Shown: positions 12,433 to 20,893 of the stretch, piece by piece
Numbering within the stretch: the stretch's first letter is position 1
Layout of the letters: each line of letters begins with the position of its first letter
Assembly: GCA_964495095.1 (NCBI GenBank)
Contig: CAZBUH010000016.1
Coordinates: forward strand, 1 to 26,843
From: CAZBUH01 sp964495095
GTDB lineage: Bacteria > Bacillota > Clostridia > Oscillospirales > Oscillospiraceae
Length of the DNA stretch: 26,843 bases
Direction of reading: 5' to 3'
Made by a program: the position numbers and the translations under genes
The notes under the pieces: model-generated
Told to the model about the DNA's origin: nothing
The model's database searches: none
The model's input: the letters and a program-made list of their open reading frames with translations, nothing else

Positions 12433-14439
12433 ATGAATAAAAAAATTACCAGGGCGCTCCAGCCGAGTATGAGGATGTATTTTGTAATGCTCATACTCTT
12501 TGCCGCCGCCACCTTCTTTTTCGACGGCAAGGGCGACAAGCTGGCTATAGCCGAGGCCGTGGTCATAGTTATCCTTTTCGTTTACTCCAGAATATCGCTG
12601 TCAAGAAGGAATAAGGCGCTTCTGGGGTATATAGAGAGCGTGACGTATAATGTGGATACCGCCACAAGGGACACGCTGCTGAATTTCCCGCTGCCCACGG
12701 TCATATTCAACATAGGCGACGGGCAGATACTTTGGAGCAACGACTCCTTTTTGGAGATGACCGGCCAGCGCGAGCACCTTTTTGAGGTGAGCCTGGACGA
12801 TATGGTGCCCGGTTTTTCCGGGAAGTGGCTCATGGAGGGGAAAAACCAGAATCCCGACATAGTGACCCTGGGTGAAAAAAAGTACCGGGTGCTGGGAAAT
12901 ATAGTCCGTTCCGAGCATGAGGCCGGAAACCACGGCTTCCTCGCCACCACCTACTGGCTTGACGTTACTGACGATATGCGCCTTAAAAGCGAGTTTGACG
13001 CCACAAGGCCGGTGGCGGCGGTGATAATGCTGGATAACTACGACGAGCTTTTAAAGAGCGTGCCGGAAAAGACAAAGTCCGCCGTACTGTCGGAAATAGA
13101 CGACAAGATAAGCGACTGGACCGCCGGCTCCGGCGGATATCTCTGCAAATACGACAGGGACAGGTATATTTTCATATTTGAGCACCGGCACCTGAGCCGG
13201 TTTGTAGACGGGAAATTTGAGCTTCTTGACAAGGTCCACGAGGTGACGAACAACAGCGGCATCAGGGCCACCGTCAGCATCGGCGTGGGCATGGACGGCG
13301 AAAACTTCGAGGAGACCGTGCAGTTTGCCCAGCTCGCCGTGGAAATGTGCCTCAGCCGCGGCGGCGACCAGGTGACGGTGAAGAATAAATATAATTTTGA
13401 ATTTTACGGCGGCCGCTCAAACGAGGCGGAAAAGCGGACAAAGGTAAAATCCCGGGTTATGGCCGGGGCAATAGGGGAGCTTATAAGCGACTCAAGCTGC
13501 GTGTATATTATGGGACACAAAATGGCGGATATGGACTGCCTTGGCGCCGCCGTGGGCCTGTGCTGCATCGCCAGAAAGCGCGGTGTGAAGGCCAGAATAA
13601 TAACAAATTTCCAGAAAAATTCCGCAAAGCCCCTTATAGACAGGATGCAGGCGCTGCCTGAGTACAGCCACACGTTTATAACCGCCGACGACGCCATGCT
13701 GGATTCCGACAGCCGGGGGCTTCTTGTTGTGGTCGATACGAACAGGCCGGAGCAGGTGGAGTCGGAGACGCTTTTGATGTCGTTTAACCGCATAGCGGTC
13801 ATAGACCATCACCGGCGGGCCGCCACTTATATTTCAAACGCGGCCCTCAACTTCCATGAGCCATATGCCTCCTCGGCTTCTGAGCTTGTGTCGGAGCTGC
13901 TCTCTTATCTTGTGGAGTCCCAGGATATACTCCAGCAGGAGGCGGAGGCTGTGATGGCGGGAATAATGCTTGACACGAAGAATTTTGCGCTGCGCACCGG
14001 CGGCAGGACATTTGACGCGGCGGCGTTCCTCCGCAGGGCCGGAGCCGACACCTCGGAGGTAAAGCGGCTCATGCAGAGCGATTTTAACAGCACTGTGGCA
14101 AAATATTCTATAATCCAGCAGGCGGAGTTTTTCACGGAGGGCATAACCGTGGCTTCCCCCCAGGGCGAGACGGACAAGGTGACTGCGGCCCAGGCTGCGG
14201 ACGAGCTTCTGAACGTCCGGGGCATAGAGGCGTCCTTCGTGGTGTTTCTAAACAGCGGGGACGTGAATATCTCCGCAAGGAGCATAGGCAATGTAAACGT
14301 GCAGCTTATACTTGAAAAGCTGGGAGGCGGAGGAAACAAGTCCGCCGCCGGCGTTCAGATAAAGGGAATGTCCAGAGAGGACGCGGTTAACGCGCTGAAG
14401 GAGAAAATTGCGGAATACATGTCAGATGAAAAAAGTTAA
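12433..14439 (+). CDS. gdpP: Cyclic-di-AMP phosphodiesterase GdpP
   Basis: This 668-residue membrane protein hydrolyses c-di-AMP to pApA and so controls osmotic and cell-wall homeostasis. Two membrane helices (about residues 16-34 and 37-54) are followed by a PAS-like domain (FPLPTVIFNIGDGQILWSND). Next comes a degenerate GGDEF domain (KYDRDRYIFIFE, then RATVSIGVG) and the DHH-DHHA1 catalytic part. The metal-binding motifs are visible as GHKMADMDCLGAA (about 360), VVDTNRPEQ, and VIDHHRRAA (Asp458-His459-His460), with GGGGNKSAAG near the end. Length matches Bacillus GdpP (about 660). The ATG at 12433 has a GGAGGAAA SD site. It heads the conserved operon with rplI and dnaB, the usual Firmicutes order. 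Confidence 0.96.
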   Translation: MNKKITRALQPSMRMYFVMLILFAAATFFFDGKGDKLAIAEAVVIVILFVYSRISLSRRNKALLGYIESVTYNVDTATRDTLLNFPLPTVIFNIGDGQILWSNDSFLEMTGQREHLFEVSLDDMVPGFSGKWLMEGKNQNPDIVTLGEKKYRVLGNIVRSEHEAGNHGFLATTYWLDVTDDMRLKSEFDATRPVAAVIMLDNYDELLKSVPEKTKSAVLSEIDDKISDWTAGSGGYLCKYDRDRYIFIFEHRHLSRFVDGKFELLDKVHEVTNNSGIRATVSIGVGMDGENFEETVQFAQLAVEMCLSRGGDQVTVKNKYNFEFYGGRSNEAEKRTKVKSRVMAGAIGELISDSSCVYIMGHKMADMDCLGAAVGLCCIARKRGVKARIITNFQKNSAKPLIDRMQALPEYSHTFITADDAMLDSDSRGLLVVVDTNRPEQVESETLLMSFNRIAVIDHHRRAATYISNAALNFHEPYASSASELVSELLSYLVESQDILQQEAEAVMAGIMLDTKNFALRTGGRTFDAAAFLRRAGADTSEVKRLMQSDFNSTVAKYSIIQQAEFFTEGITVASPQGETDKVTAAQAADELLNVRGIEASFVVFLNSGDVNISARSIGNVNVQLILEKLGGGGNKSAAGVQIKGMSREDAVNALKEKIAEYMSDEKS

Positions 14440-14464
14440 GTGAAAAAAGAAAGGAAGATTTGAA

Positions 14465-14911
14465 ATGAAGGTCATATTGCAGCAGGACGTCCGGGGCCAG
14501 GGCAAAAAAGGTCAGCTTATAGATGTATCCGACGGGTACGCCAGGAACTTCCTCCTGCCTAAAAAGATGGCGATACCGGCCACCGCGGACAATATAAATA
14601 CGATGAAAATACAGGAGAAGGCCCGCCAGGCCCAGATGGAGCGGGAAAAGCAGGAGGCGAAGGCGCTGGCAGAGAAGCTCAGCGGCTGCACCGTTAAAAT
14701 CTCCGCCAGGGCCGGAAACGGCGGCAGGCTCTTCGGCTCCGTCACCTCCAAGGAGATATCCGACGCCCTTAAGGACCAGTTCGGGTTTGAAATTGAGAAG
14801 AACAAGATAGTACAGCCGGAGCCGATAAAGGCTTTCGGCACATATGAATTAAAGTGCAAGCTGGGCTACGAGGTAAACGGCAGCTTTAAAATGGCTGTGA
14901 CTGAGGAGTAA
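14465..14911 (+). CDS. rplI: 50S ribosomal protein L9
   Basis: At 148 residues this is full length for L9. The N-terminal rRNA-binding domain reads MKVILQQDVRGQGKKGQLID, then VSDGYARNFLLPKKMAIPAT, which is the family signature. A long connecting helix rich in K/E/Q follows (about residues 41-74). The C-terminal domain includes AGNGGRLFGSVTSKEISDAL and ends FKMAVTEE. L9 binds 23S rRNA near the L1 stalk and supports reading-frame maintenance. The ATG lies behind GAAAGGAAG, 25 bases after gdpP. Its position between gdpP and dnaB is the standard Firmicutes arrangement. Confidence 0.98.
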   Translation: MKVILQQDVRGQGKKGQLIDVSDGYARNFLLPKKMAIPATADNINTMKIQEKARQAQMEREKQEAKALAEKLSGCTVKISARAGNGGRLFGSVTSKEISDALKDQFGFEIEKNKIVQPEPIKAFGTYELKCKLGYEVNGSFKMAVTEE

Positions 14912-14947
14912 AGAGGCTTTTTAGCTTTCCGGAAGGGAGGGATAGAC

Positions 14948-16303
14948 CTGGACGAGGTCTTAAACAGGCAGATGCCGCACAGCGCGGAGGCTGAGCGCTC
15001 GGTGCTGGGCTCCATGCTCATAGACGACCGATGTGTGCCGGATGTTATAGGCGCGCTGCGCCCGGAGGATTTTTACTACTCCACCAACAGGGAGATATTT
15101 GAAACCGTATACATGATGTTCAACTACTCCATGAAAATAGACCCTGTGACGGTTTTGGAGCAGATGAAGTCCCAGGGCGTGTATAAGGAGCAGACATCTC
15201 AGGACTATATAATAGAGCTTATGACCGTAACGCCCACGGCGGCCAACGTTATGGAGTATGTCAAGATACTTCAGGATAAATCCCTCCTGCGGGGCGTGGC
15301 TGAGGCGGGCGCCAGCATAAGCGACATGGCGCGGGCTGAGGAAGGCGCCGCCGACGACGTGCTGGAATCGGCGGAAAAGAAAATATACGCCCTCAGGCAG
15401 GGCAGAAGCACCGGAGGGCTGGAACCCGTATCCCGGGTGCTTATGACGGTCTACGACCAGATATCCCAGGCGTCAAAAAGCGACAGCAGCATAACGGGCC
15501 TCTCCACCGGCCTTGTGGACGTGGACCATATGATAATGGGCCTGAACAAGTCGGACCTTATTCTTATAGCCTCCCGTCCCGGCATGGGAAAGACGAGTAT
15601 CGCCCTCAATATAGCGCTGCACGTGGGAAAAACCTCCGGCAAAACCGTTGCCATATTTTCTCTGGAAATGTCAAAGGAGCAGCTTGCGCTCCGGCTTCTC
15701 TCCGGAGAGAGCTTTGTGGACAGCAAGAAGCTCCAGACGGGACGGCTAAACCAGGAGGAATGGCGCAAGATAGGCGCGGCAGCCGGCGCTATAAGCAAGG
15801 CGGACATTATGATAGACGATAACCCGTCACTTTCCGTTGCGGATATGAACGCCCAATGCAGAAGGCTTAACAATCTGGGCCTTGTGGTCATAGACTACCT
15901 TCAGCTTATGCAGAGCGCCGGGGGCATGGCCAACCACTCCGGCGAGAGCCGCCAGCAGACGGTGAGCGACATAAGCCGTATGCTCAAAATAATGGCGAAG
16001 GAGCTCAATGTGCCGGTAATCTGTTTAAGCCAGCTCTCCCGTGCCAGCGAGACAAGGACGAATAAGCGCCCCGTGCTGTCTGACCTGCGCGAATCAGGCG
16101 CAATAGAGCAGGACGCCGACATCGTGCTGGGCCTCTACCGTGAAAACTACTACGACAGGGAGGCGGAAAACCCCAACCTTGCCGAGTGCATAGTCCTGAA
16201 AAACCGCCACGGCGAGATAGGCTCCGTGGAGCTGCAATGGCTGCCCGAATTTACCACATACGCTTCCGTGGAGCGGCGCCACACGGACGCGGACGCTTTT
16301 TAG
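14948..16303 (+). CDS. dnaB: Replicative DNA helicase DnaB (probable CTG start)
   Basis: This 451-residue hexameric 5'-3' helicase belongs to the replication fork. The N-terminal domain begins LDEVLNRQMPHSAEAERSVLGS. The RecA-like motor has Walker A ASRPGMGKTS (about 210-218), Walker B LVVIDYLQLM, and the DnaB motifs FSLEMSKEQLALRLL and LRESGAIEQDADIVLGLYRE. The first in-frame ATG (14972) would cut off the NRQ portion that clostridial DnaB proteins share, and it has no SD at the right distance. CTG at 14948-14950 gives the complete N-terminus and lies seven bases after a strong GGAAGGGAGG. I therefore chose CTG, although the ATG cannot be excluded. It sits in the gdpP-rplI-dnaB operon; tilS follows after three bases. 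Confidence 0.95.
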   Translation: MDEVLNRQMPHSAEAERSVLGSMLIDDRCVPDVIGALRPEDFYYSTNREIFETVYMMFNYSMKIDPVTVLEQMKSQGVYKEQTSQDYIIELMTVTPTAANVMEYVKILQDKSLLRGVAEAGASISDMARAEEGAADDVLESAEKKIYALRQGRSTGGLEPVSRVLMTVYDQISQASKSDSSITGLSTGLVDVDHMIMGLNKSDLILIASRPGMGKTSIALNIALHVGKTSGKTVAIFSLEMSKEQLALRLLSGESFVDSKKLQTGRLNQEEWRKIGAAAGAISKADIMIDDNPSLSVADMNAQCRRLNNLGLVVIDYLQLMQSAGGMANHSGESRQQTVSDISRMLKIMAKELNVPVICLSQLSRASETRTNKRPVLSDLRESGAIEQDADIVLGLYRENYYDREAENPNLAECIVLKNRHGEIGSVELQWLPEFTTYASVERRHTDADAF

Positions 16304-16306
16304 ACG

Positions 16307-17638
16307 ATGGATATTGAGAAGATTCTGGACTTTGCCGGAAAATACGGTATGCTGTCCCGGGGGGACAAGGTGCTCTGCGCCGTTTCCGGCGGCGCGGACT
16401 CGGTCTGTATGCTTCACATTCTGCTGGAGACGTCGCAAAAATGCGGGTTTCAGGTTGAGGCGGCGCATTTTAACCATATGCTCCGGGGAGAGGAGTCCGA
16501 CAGGGACGAGAGCTTTGTCAGACGTATGTGCGCCGGGCTCAACGTGCCGTTTTACGCCGGCCGTGGGGATGTAAAATCCTGGGCGGCGGAGCGGGGAATG
16601 GGCCTGGAGGAGGCCGCCAGGCACCTGAGATACGATTTCCTGCTTGAGACTGCCGAAAAGGCAGGGGCGGGGAAGATTGCCACCGCCCACACCGCAGACG
16701 ATAACGCCGAGACCGTTATAATGCGCCTTGCCCGGGGTACGGGTCTTAAGGGCCTTTGCGGCATACCGCCCGTGCGGGGAAAGCTTATACGGCCGATACT
16801 GTGCATGACCAGGGCCCAGGTGGAGGAATATCTCCGGGAAAGGGGCCTTGAGCATGTGGAGGACTCCACAAACAGCGAGGATTTCTGTACGAGAAACAGG
16901 GTGCGGCATTTTGTGATGCCGGTGCTGAAAGAGATAAACCCGGGCGCTTCGGAGGCCGTAAGCTTCATGACGGAGCTTTTGCGGGAGGATTTGAGCTTCC
17001 TCGAAGGGGAGGCGGAGAGATTTATGGCCGCCTTTCCCGGGAATAAGCTGCCTGTAAAAGAGCTGCTGGGGCTGCCGGAGCCGGTGCTGAAAAGGGTAAT
17101 TATCGGCAAAGCCCGTGAAAATTTAAATAAAGTTCATGTTGACAGAATATTATTGCTTCTGCGCGGCAGCGATCCTTCGGCGGAGGCCGACGTGCCGGGC
17201 ATGAGAGTGCGCCGGGAATACGGCTGGGTAATTTTTGGCGGCGGGGAGAAAAAAACCTTTTCACCGGTGACTCTCGGTATAGGAGAAAAGGCGGTTATTG
17301 ACGGGCTTGATCTGGAAATATCGGTTCAGGAAGAAAAAAGCGGAAAAATTTATAATTCGTTAAATACTTTTTTCTTCAATTATGATAATATCTGTGGTAA
17401 AATCACAGTCAGGCCGAGAAAAACCGGGGACGCCATAAAAACCCCCGGCGGGACAAAAACCTTAAAAAAGCTTTTTATAGAGAAAAAAATACCTGCGGCG
17501 GAGCGGGAGCGGATACCGGTAATCGCAGACAGCGAAAAGCTGCTGGGAGTATGGCGGATCGCGGCAAATCCCCAGTGCGCCCCGAGAGAGCACGGCCGCA
17601 CGGTAAAAATAACAATAAAGAAAAAGGGGCTGGGTTAA
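16307..17638 (+). CDS. tilS: tRNA(Ile)-lysidine synthetase TilS
   Basis: TilS attaches lysine to C34 of the CAU-anticodon isoleucine tRNA so that it reads AUA. It should be essential here, because AUA codons are used throughout this window. The 443 residues contain the PP-loop ATPase motif VSGGADSV (Ser27-Ser32), AAHFNHMLRGEESDRDE, ATAHTADDNAETVIMRLARGTG and the RPILCMTRAQVEEY segment. A substrate-binding domain follows, then the TilS C-terminal domain (ITVRPRKTGDAIKTPGGTKTLKKLF, ending FIEKKIPAAERERIPVI). The ATG begins three bases after the dnaB stop with no clear SD, suggesting translational coupling. hpt follows after one base, the common tilS-hpt-ftsH order. Confidence 0.96.
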   Translation: MDIEKILDFAGKYGMLSRGDKVLCAVSGGADSVCMLHILLETSQKCGFQVEAAHFNHMLRGEESDRDESFVRRMCAGLNVPFYAGRGDVKSWAAERGMGLEEAARHLRYDFLLETAEKAGAGKIATAHTADDNAETVIMRLARGTGLKGLCGIPPVRGKLIRPILCMTRAQVEEYLRERGLEHVEDSTNSEDFCTRNRVRHFVMPVLKEINPGASEAVSFMTELLREDLSFLEGEAERFMAAFPGNKLPVKELLGLPEPVLKRVIIGKARENLNKVHVDRILLLLRGSDPSAEADVPGMRVRREYGWVIFGGGEKKTFSPVTLGIGEKAVIDGLDLEISVQEEKSGKIYNSLNTFFFNYDNICGKITVRPRKTGDAIKTPGGTKTLKKLFIEKKIPAAERERIPVIADSEKLLGVWRIAANPQCAPREHGRTVKITIKKKGLG

Positions 17639-17639
17639 A

Positions 17640-18176
17640 ATGATGAAGGATATTGAGCGAATATTCTTTTCCGCTGAGGAGATACAAAATAAAGTGGCCG
17701 AGCTTGGACAGCAGATAACGGCCGACTACGAGGGCAAAAACCCGTTTGTGGTCGGTGTTTTGAAGGGCTGCTTCGTTTTCATGGCGGATCTTATAAGGAA
17801 AATTGACACGGTCTGCGACCTTGATTTTATGTCGGTTTCGTCTTACGGCAGCGGCACTACCACAACAGGCGCCGTGCGGATAACGAAGGATTTAAACCGC
17901 GATATCCAGGGCCGGCATGTGCTTATAGTGGAGGATATTCTGGACTCCGGCATTACGCTCAGCTACCTCAAGAAATATCTGGAGAGCCGGGAGCCGGCAT
18001 CCGTTAAGATATGTACCCTTCTGGATAAGCCCGCCAGAAGGAAATCCGAAATAAAGGCGGATTACGTGGGCTTCGAGTGCCCCGACGCATTTATTGTTGG
18101 CTATGGCCTTGACTATGCCGAAAGGTATAGGAATCTGCCTTATATCGGCGTTTTGAAGCCGGAAATTTATGAATAA
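17640..18176 (+). CDS. hpt: Hypoxanthine-guanine phosphoribosyltransferase
   Basis: This 178-residue cytosolic enzyme of purine salvage makes IMP/GMP from hypoxanthine/guanine and PRPP. The PRPP-binding motif VLIVEDILDSGITLSYL is intact. The upstream VGVLKGCFVFMADLIRKI, the flexible loop MSVSSYGSGTTTTG and the purine-binding LDKPARRKSEIKADYVGFECP are typical Hpt features. Either of two consecutive ATGs (17640, 17643) could be used. It begins one base after the tilS stop, with AAAGGGGC upstream as SD. The tilS-hpt-ftsH order is conserved in Firmicutes. Confidence 0.96.
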   Translation: MMKDIERIFFSAEEIQNKVAELGQQITADYEGKNPFVVGVLKGCFVFMADLIRKIDTVCDLDFMSVSSYGSGTTTTGAVRITKDLNRDIQGRHVLIVEDILDSGITLSYLKKYLESREPASVKICTLLDKPARRKSEIKADYVGFECPDAFIVGYGLDYAERYRNLPYIGVLKPEIYE

Positions 18177-18209
18177 AAGTGGGGAACCCCGGAAAGAAGT
18201 GACAGCTAA

Positions 18210-20189
18210 TTGAAACAAAAACGAAACAGAGCCCGGGACATCGGCTTTTACGTGCTTATTCTCGTAATACTGGTGTCTACCATTTACCTGCTTACAAATC
18301 AGGGGTCGTCCCCGGATATGCAGTATTCTGAGGTAGTCTCGCTGTTTGAAAACGAGCAGGTGGATTCCTTTGAGGTAAGCGGCGACACGCTGGTAATGAG
18401 CCTTAAGGAGCCTGTCAACGGCAGCAAGACCGTCACGTATGAGCTTTATGATTTTACCGTTTTCTACTACGATCTGGGCGACCTGATAAAAGAGCAGTAT
18501 GACAGTGGCATAATCAAAGAGTATGACTATGACGTGGGCTGGCAGACGCCCTGGTGGCTCATGTTTGTGCCCTATATAATCGTTATAGTGGTGTTCTTTG
18601 TGCTCTGGTATGTGATGATGAACAGGGCTGGAGGCGGCGACAGGGGCGTGGCCAGATTCGGCAAGGCCAGGACAAGGCTAGGCACTGACGAAAAGAAAAA
18701 GGTCACCTTCGCCGACGTGGCCGGGGCCGACGAGGAGAAGGCGGAGCTTGAGGAGATAGTGGATTTCCTCAAAAATCCTCAGAAATATATCGACCTGGGC
18801 GCCAGAATACCGAAGGGCGTACTTCTGGTGGGCCCTCCGGGAACAGGTAAGACGCTGCTGGCGAAAGCCGTGGCCGGGGAGGCGGAGGTGCAGTTTCTCT
18901 CCATATCCGGCTCGGATTTCGTAGAGCTCTATGTGGGCGTCGGCGCGTCGCGTGTAAGGGATCTCTTCGACCAGGCCAAAAAGGCGGCGCCCGCCATTAT
19001 ATTCATCGATGAGATAGACGCCGTGGGACGCCAGAGAGGCACGGGCCTCGGAGGCGGGCACGATGAGAGGGAGCAGACCTTAAACCAGCTCCTTGTTGAG
19101 ATGGACGGCTTCGGAAGCAACGAGGGCGTGATTGTCATGGCGGCCACCAACAGGGCCGATATCCTGGATAACGCGCTGCTGCGCCCCGGCCGTTTTGACC
19201 GGCAGATATACGTGGGCGTACCGGATATCCGGGGCAGAGAGGAAATACTCAAGGTCCACGCAAAGGGCAAGGCCCTGGGCGAGGATGTGGATCTCAGGAG
19301 CGTTGCAAGAGGCACTCCGGGCTTTACCGGAGCAGACCTTGAAAACCTCATAAACGAGGCGGCACTTCTTTCGGCAAGGCGCAATAAGCGCTTTATCACC
19401 ATGAAGGAGATGGACGACGCCGTGCTGAAGGTCATGGCGGGCCCGGAGAAGAAGAGCCGCGTGGTGACGGAAAAGGAGCGGAGGCTCACCGCCTTCCATG
19501 AGGCGGGACACGCCGTTACAAGCCACTATCTGGAGCATGTGGACCCGGTGCACCATATCACGATAGTTCCCCACGGAGCCGCCGGCGGCATGACCGTCTA
19601 CCGGCCCCAGGAGGATAAGAGCTTCCACTCCCGCAAGGAGATGTTTGAGAACATCGTCTCCGCTCTCGGCGGGCGTGTGGCTGAGGCGCTTATGATGGAC
19701 GACATATCCACCGGCGCTTCCGGGGATATCCAGCAGGCGTCCTCCATCGCCAGATCTATGGTGACAAAGTACGGCATGAGCAAAAAGCTCGGGCCAATAT
19801 CCTACGATTCCAGCGACCAGTCGGTATTCATAGGCAGGGATTTTGCCCACACTAAGAGCTATTCCGAAAAAACCGCCGCCGAGATCGACGACGAGGTGAG
19901 GGATATTTTCGAGGAGGCCTACAAGGTGGCCGAGGGTATCCTTATCCAGCATAAGGATAAGCTCATTATGACGGCGGAATATCTGCTTGAAAACGAGACT
20001 ATGGACGGCGAGGATTTCGCCTATCTCTGCGAAAACGGGAAGCTCCCGGAGAAAAAGGAGCCCGCCATAGACGTTGACGCGGAGCTGGACGGCATCCGCA
20101 GCGAGGCCATAAAGGACGCTCAGGACACGGAGTTTTTTGAAAAGTTCGGTACTGGGCCTGCGGAAAATGACCCTGGGGACGGGAAATAA
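18210..20189 (+). CDS. ftsH: ATP-dependent zinc metalloprotease FtsH
   Basis: This 659-residue membrane-anchored AAA+ protease degrades misfolded membrane proteins and regulatory factors. One helix (about residues 10-29), an extracytoplasmic domain (about 30-112) and a second helix (about 116-138) precede the AAA module. That module has Walker A VGPPGTGKT (about 207-215), Walker B IIFIDEIDAVG and the second region of homology ATNRADILDNALLRPGRFDR. The peptidase carries HEAGH (about 430-434) and a downstream DDISTGASGD, which supplies the third zinc ligand. The start is TTG at 18210, giving LKQKRNRARDIGFYVLILVIL, with a weak GGAAAGAAG upstream. It is the last gene of the gdpP operon, and a perfect palindrome follows. 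Confidence 0.96.
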   Translation: MKQKRNRARDIGFYVLILVILVSTIYLLTNQGSSPDMQYSEVVSLFENEQVDSFEVSGDTLVMSLKEPVNGSKTVTYELYDFTVFYYDLGDLIKEQYDSGIIKEYDYDVGWQTPWWLMFVPYIIVIVVFFVLWYVMMNRAGGGDRGVARFGKARTRLGTDEKKKVTFADVAGADEEKAELEEIVDFLKNPQKYIDLGARIPKGVLLVGPPGTGKTLLAKAVAGEAEVQFLSISGSDFVELYVGVGASRVRDLFDQAKKAAPAIIFIDEIDAVGRQRGTGLGGGHDEREQTLNQLLVEMDGFGSNEGVIVMAATNRADILDNALLRPGRFDRQIYVGVPDIRGREEILKVHAKGKALGEDVDLRSVARGTPGFTGADLENLINEAALLSARRNKRFITMKEMDDAVLKVMAGPEKKSRVVTEKERRLTAFHEAGHAVTSHYLEHVDPVHHITIVPHGAAGGMTVYRPQEDKSFHSRKEMFENIVSALGGRVAEALMMDDISTGASGDIQQASSIARSMVTKYGMSKKLGPISYDSSDQSVFIGRDFAHTKSYSEKTAAEIDDEVRDIFEEAYKVAEGILIQHKDKLIMTAEYLLENETMDGEDFAYLCENGKLPEKKEPAIDVDAELDGIRSEAIKDAQDTEFFEKFGTGPAENDPGDGK

Positions 20190-20195
20190 CCATAA

Positions 20196-20227
20196 AAACG
20201 GTACGCCGGATATCCGGCGTACCGTTT
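20196..20227. terminator. 32-nt perfect palindrome after ftsH
   Basis: aaacggtacgccgg-atat-ccggcgtaccgttt is a perfect inverted repeat of 32 bases placed 7 bases after the ftsH stop. Only TTT ends the right arm and A-rich sequence follows, so it is probably the operon terminator but lacks a long T tract. Confidence 0.7.
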
Positions 20228-20252
20228 AAAAATAGCTAAGGAGCGGTGAAAA

Positions 20253-20765
20253 ATGAATTTTAAAGAGCTTTCAACAGCCAGATATTCTCTCAGGAAATTC
20301 AGCAGCCGGGAAGTGGAGCCGGAAAAGCTGGAGCTTATTTTAAAGGCCGCGATAGCCTCTCCCACGGCGAAAAACATGCAGCCGCAGCACATATTCGCGG
20401 TAAAAAGCCCGGAGGCGCTGGAGAAGATAAAGCGCTGCACGCCCTGCCATTTTAACGCGCCGGTGATACTTATCATGGCTGTTGAGCCTGAAAAGGCGTG
20501 GGTGAGAGAGCAGGACGGGAAAAACTACGGTGAGATAGACGCGGCCCTGGCCGCCGCCCACATTATGCTCCAGGCGGCGGATCTGGGGCTCGGCACCACA
20601 TATGTGGGGATGTTCGACCCGGAGCTGCTGCGGGAGGAATTTAAAGAGCTGGACGGTTATACGGTTATAGGATTATTCCCCCTGGGATACCCGTCGGAGG
20701 ATGCGCACCCGGCCCGGCTCCATGGGGACAGGAAGAATATTGCGCAGATGGCGACTTATCTTTAA
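20253..20765 (+). CDS. Nitroreductase-family FMN-dependent oxidoreductase
   Basis: This 170-residue cytosolic flavoprotein belongs to the nitroreductase family. The FMN-binding N-terminal motif STARYSLRKFSSREVEPEKLELIL, ASPTAKNMQPQHIFAV, the central AALAAAHIMLQAADLGLGTTYVG and the C-terminal VIGLFPLGYPSEDAHPARLH are characteristic. It is of the small type found in anaerobes and probably acts as an NAD(P)H-dependent homodimer. The natural electron acceptor is unknown. The ATG lies behind AAGGAGCGG. No distinct promoter is evident between the ftsH palindrome and the gene, so read-through from the operon is possible. It ends at a strong bidirectional terminator. Confidence 0.93.
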   Translation: MNFKELSTARYSLRKFSSREVEPEKLELILKAAIASPTAKNMQPQHIFAVKSPEALEKIKRCTPCHFNAPVILIMAVEPEKAWVREQDGKNYGEIDAALAAAHIMLQAADLGLGTTYVGMFDPELLREEFKELDGYTVIGLFPLGYPSEDAHPARLHGDRKNIAQMATYL

Positions 20766-20811
20766 AGTCCCGCCGCCGCAGCGAGTATTGCTGGAAAATT
20801 TGATAAGGAAA

Positions 20812-20841
20812 GGCCCCCGAAGCTTCGGGGGCCAAAATTTT
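20812..20841. terminator. Bidirectional terminator between nitroreductase and FAD oxidoreductase genes
   Basis: ggcccccgaag-cttcgggggcc (20812-20833) is a perfect 22-nt palindrome, followed by aaaattttt on the right. It serves the nitroreductase and probably also the convergent flavoprotein gene. Confidence 0.85.
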
Positions 20842-20893
20842 TGCCTGTTTTCAGATGCGCCAGGGCTCCGTTCTCAGGGGCGGATTTTTGGAT

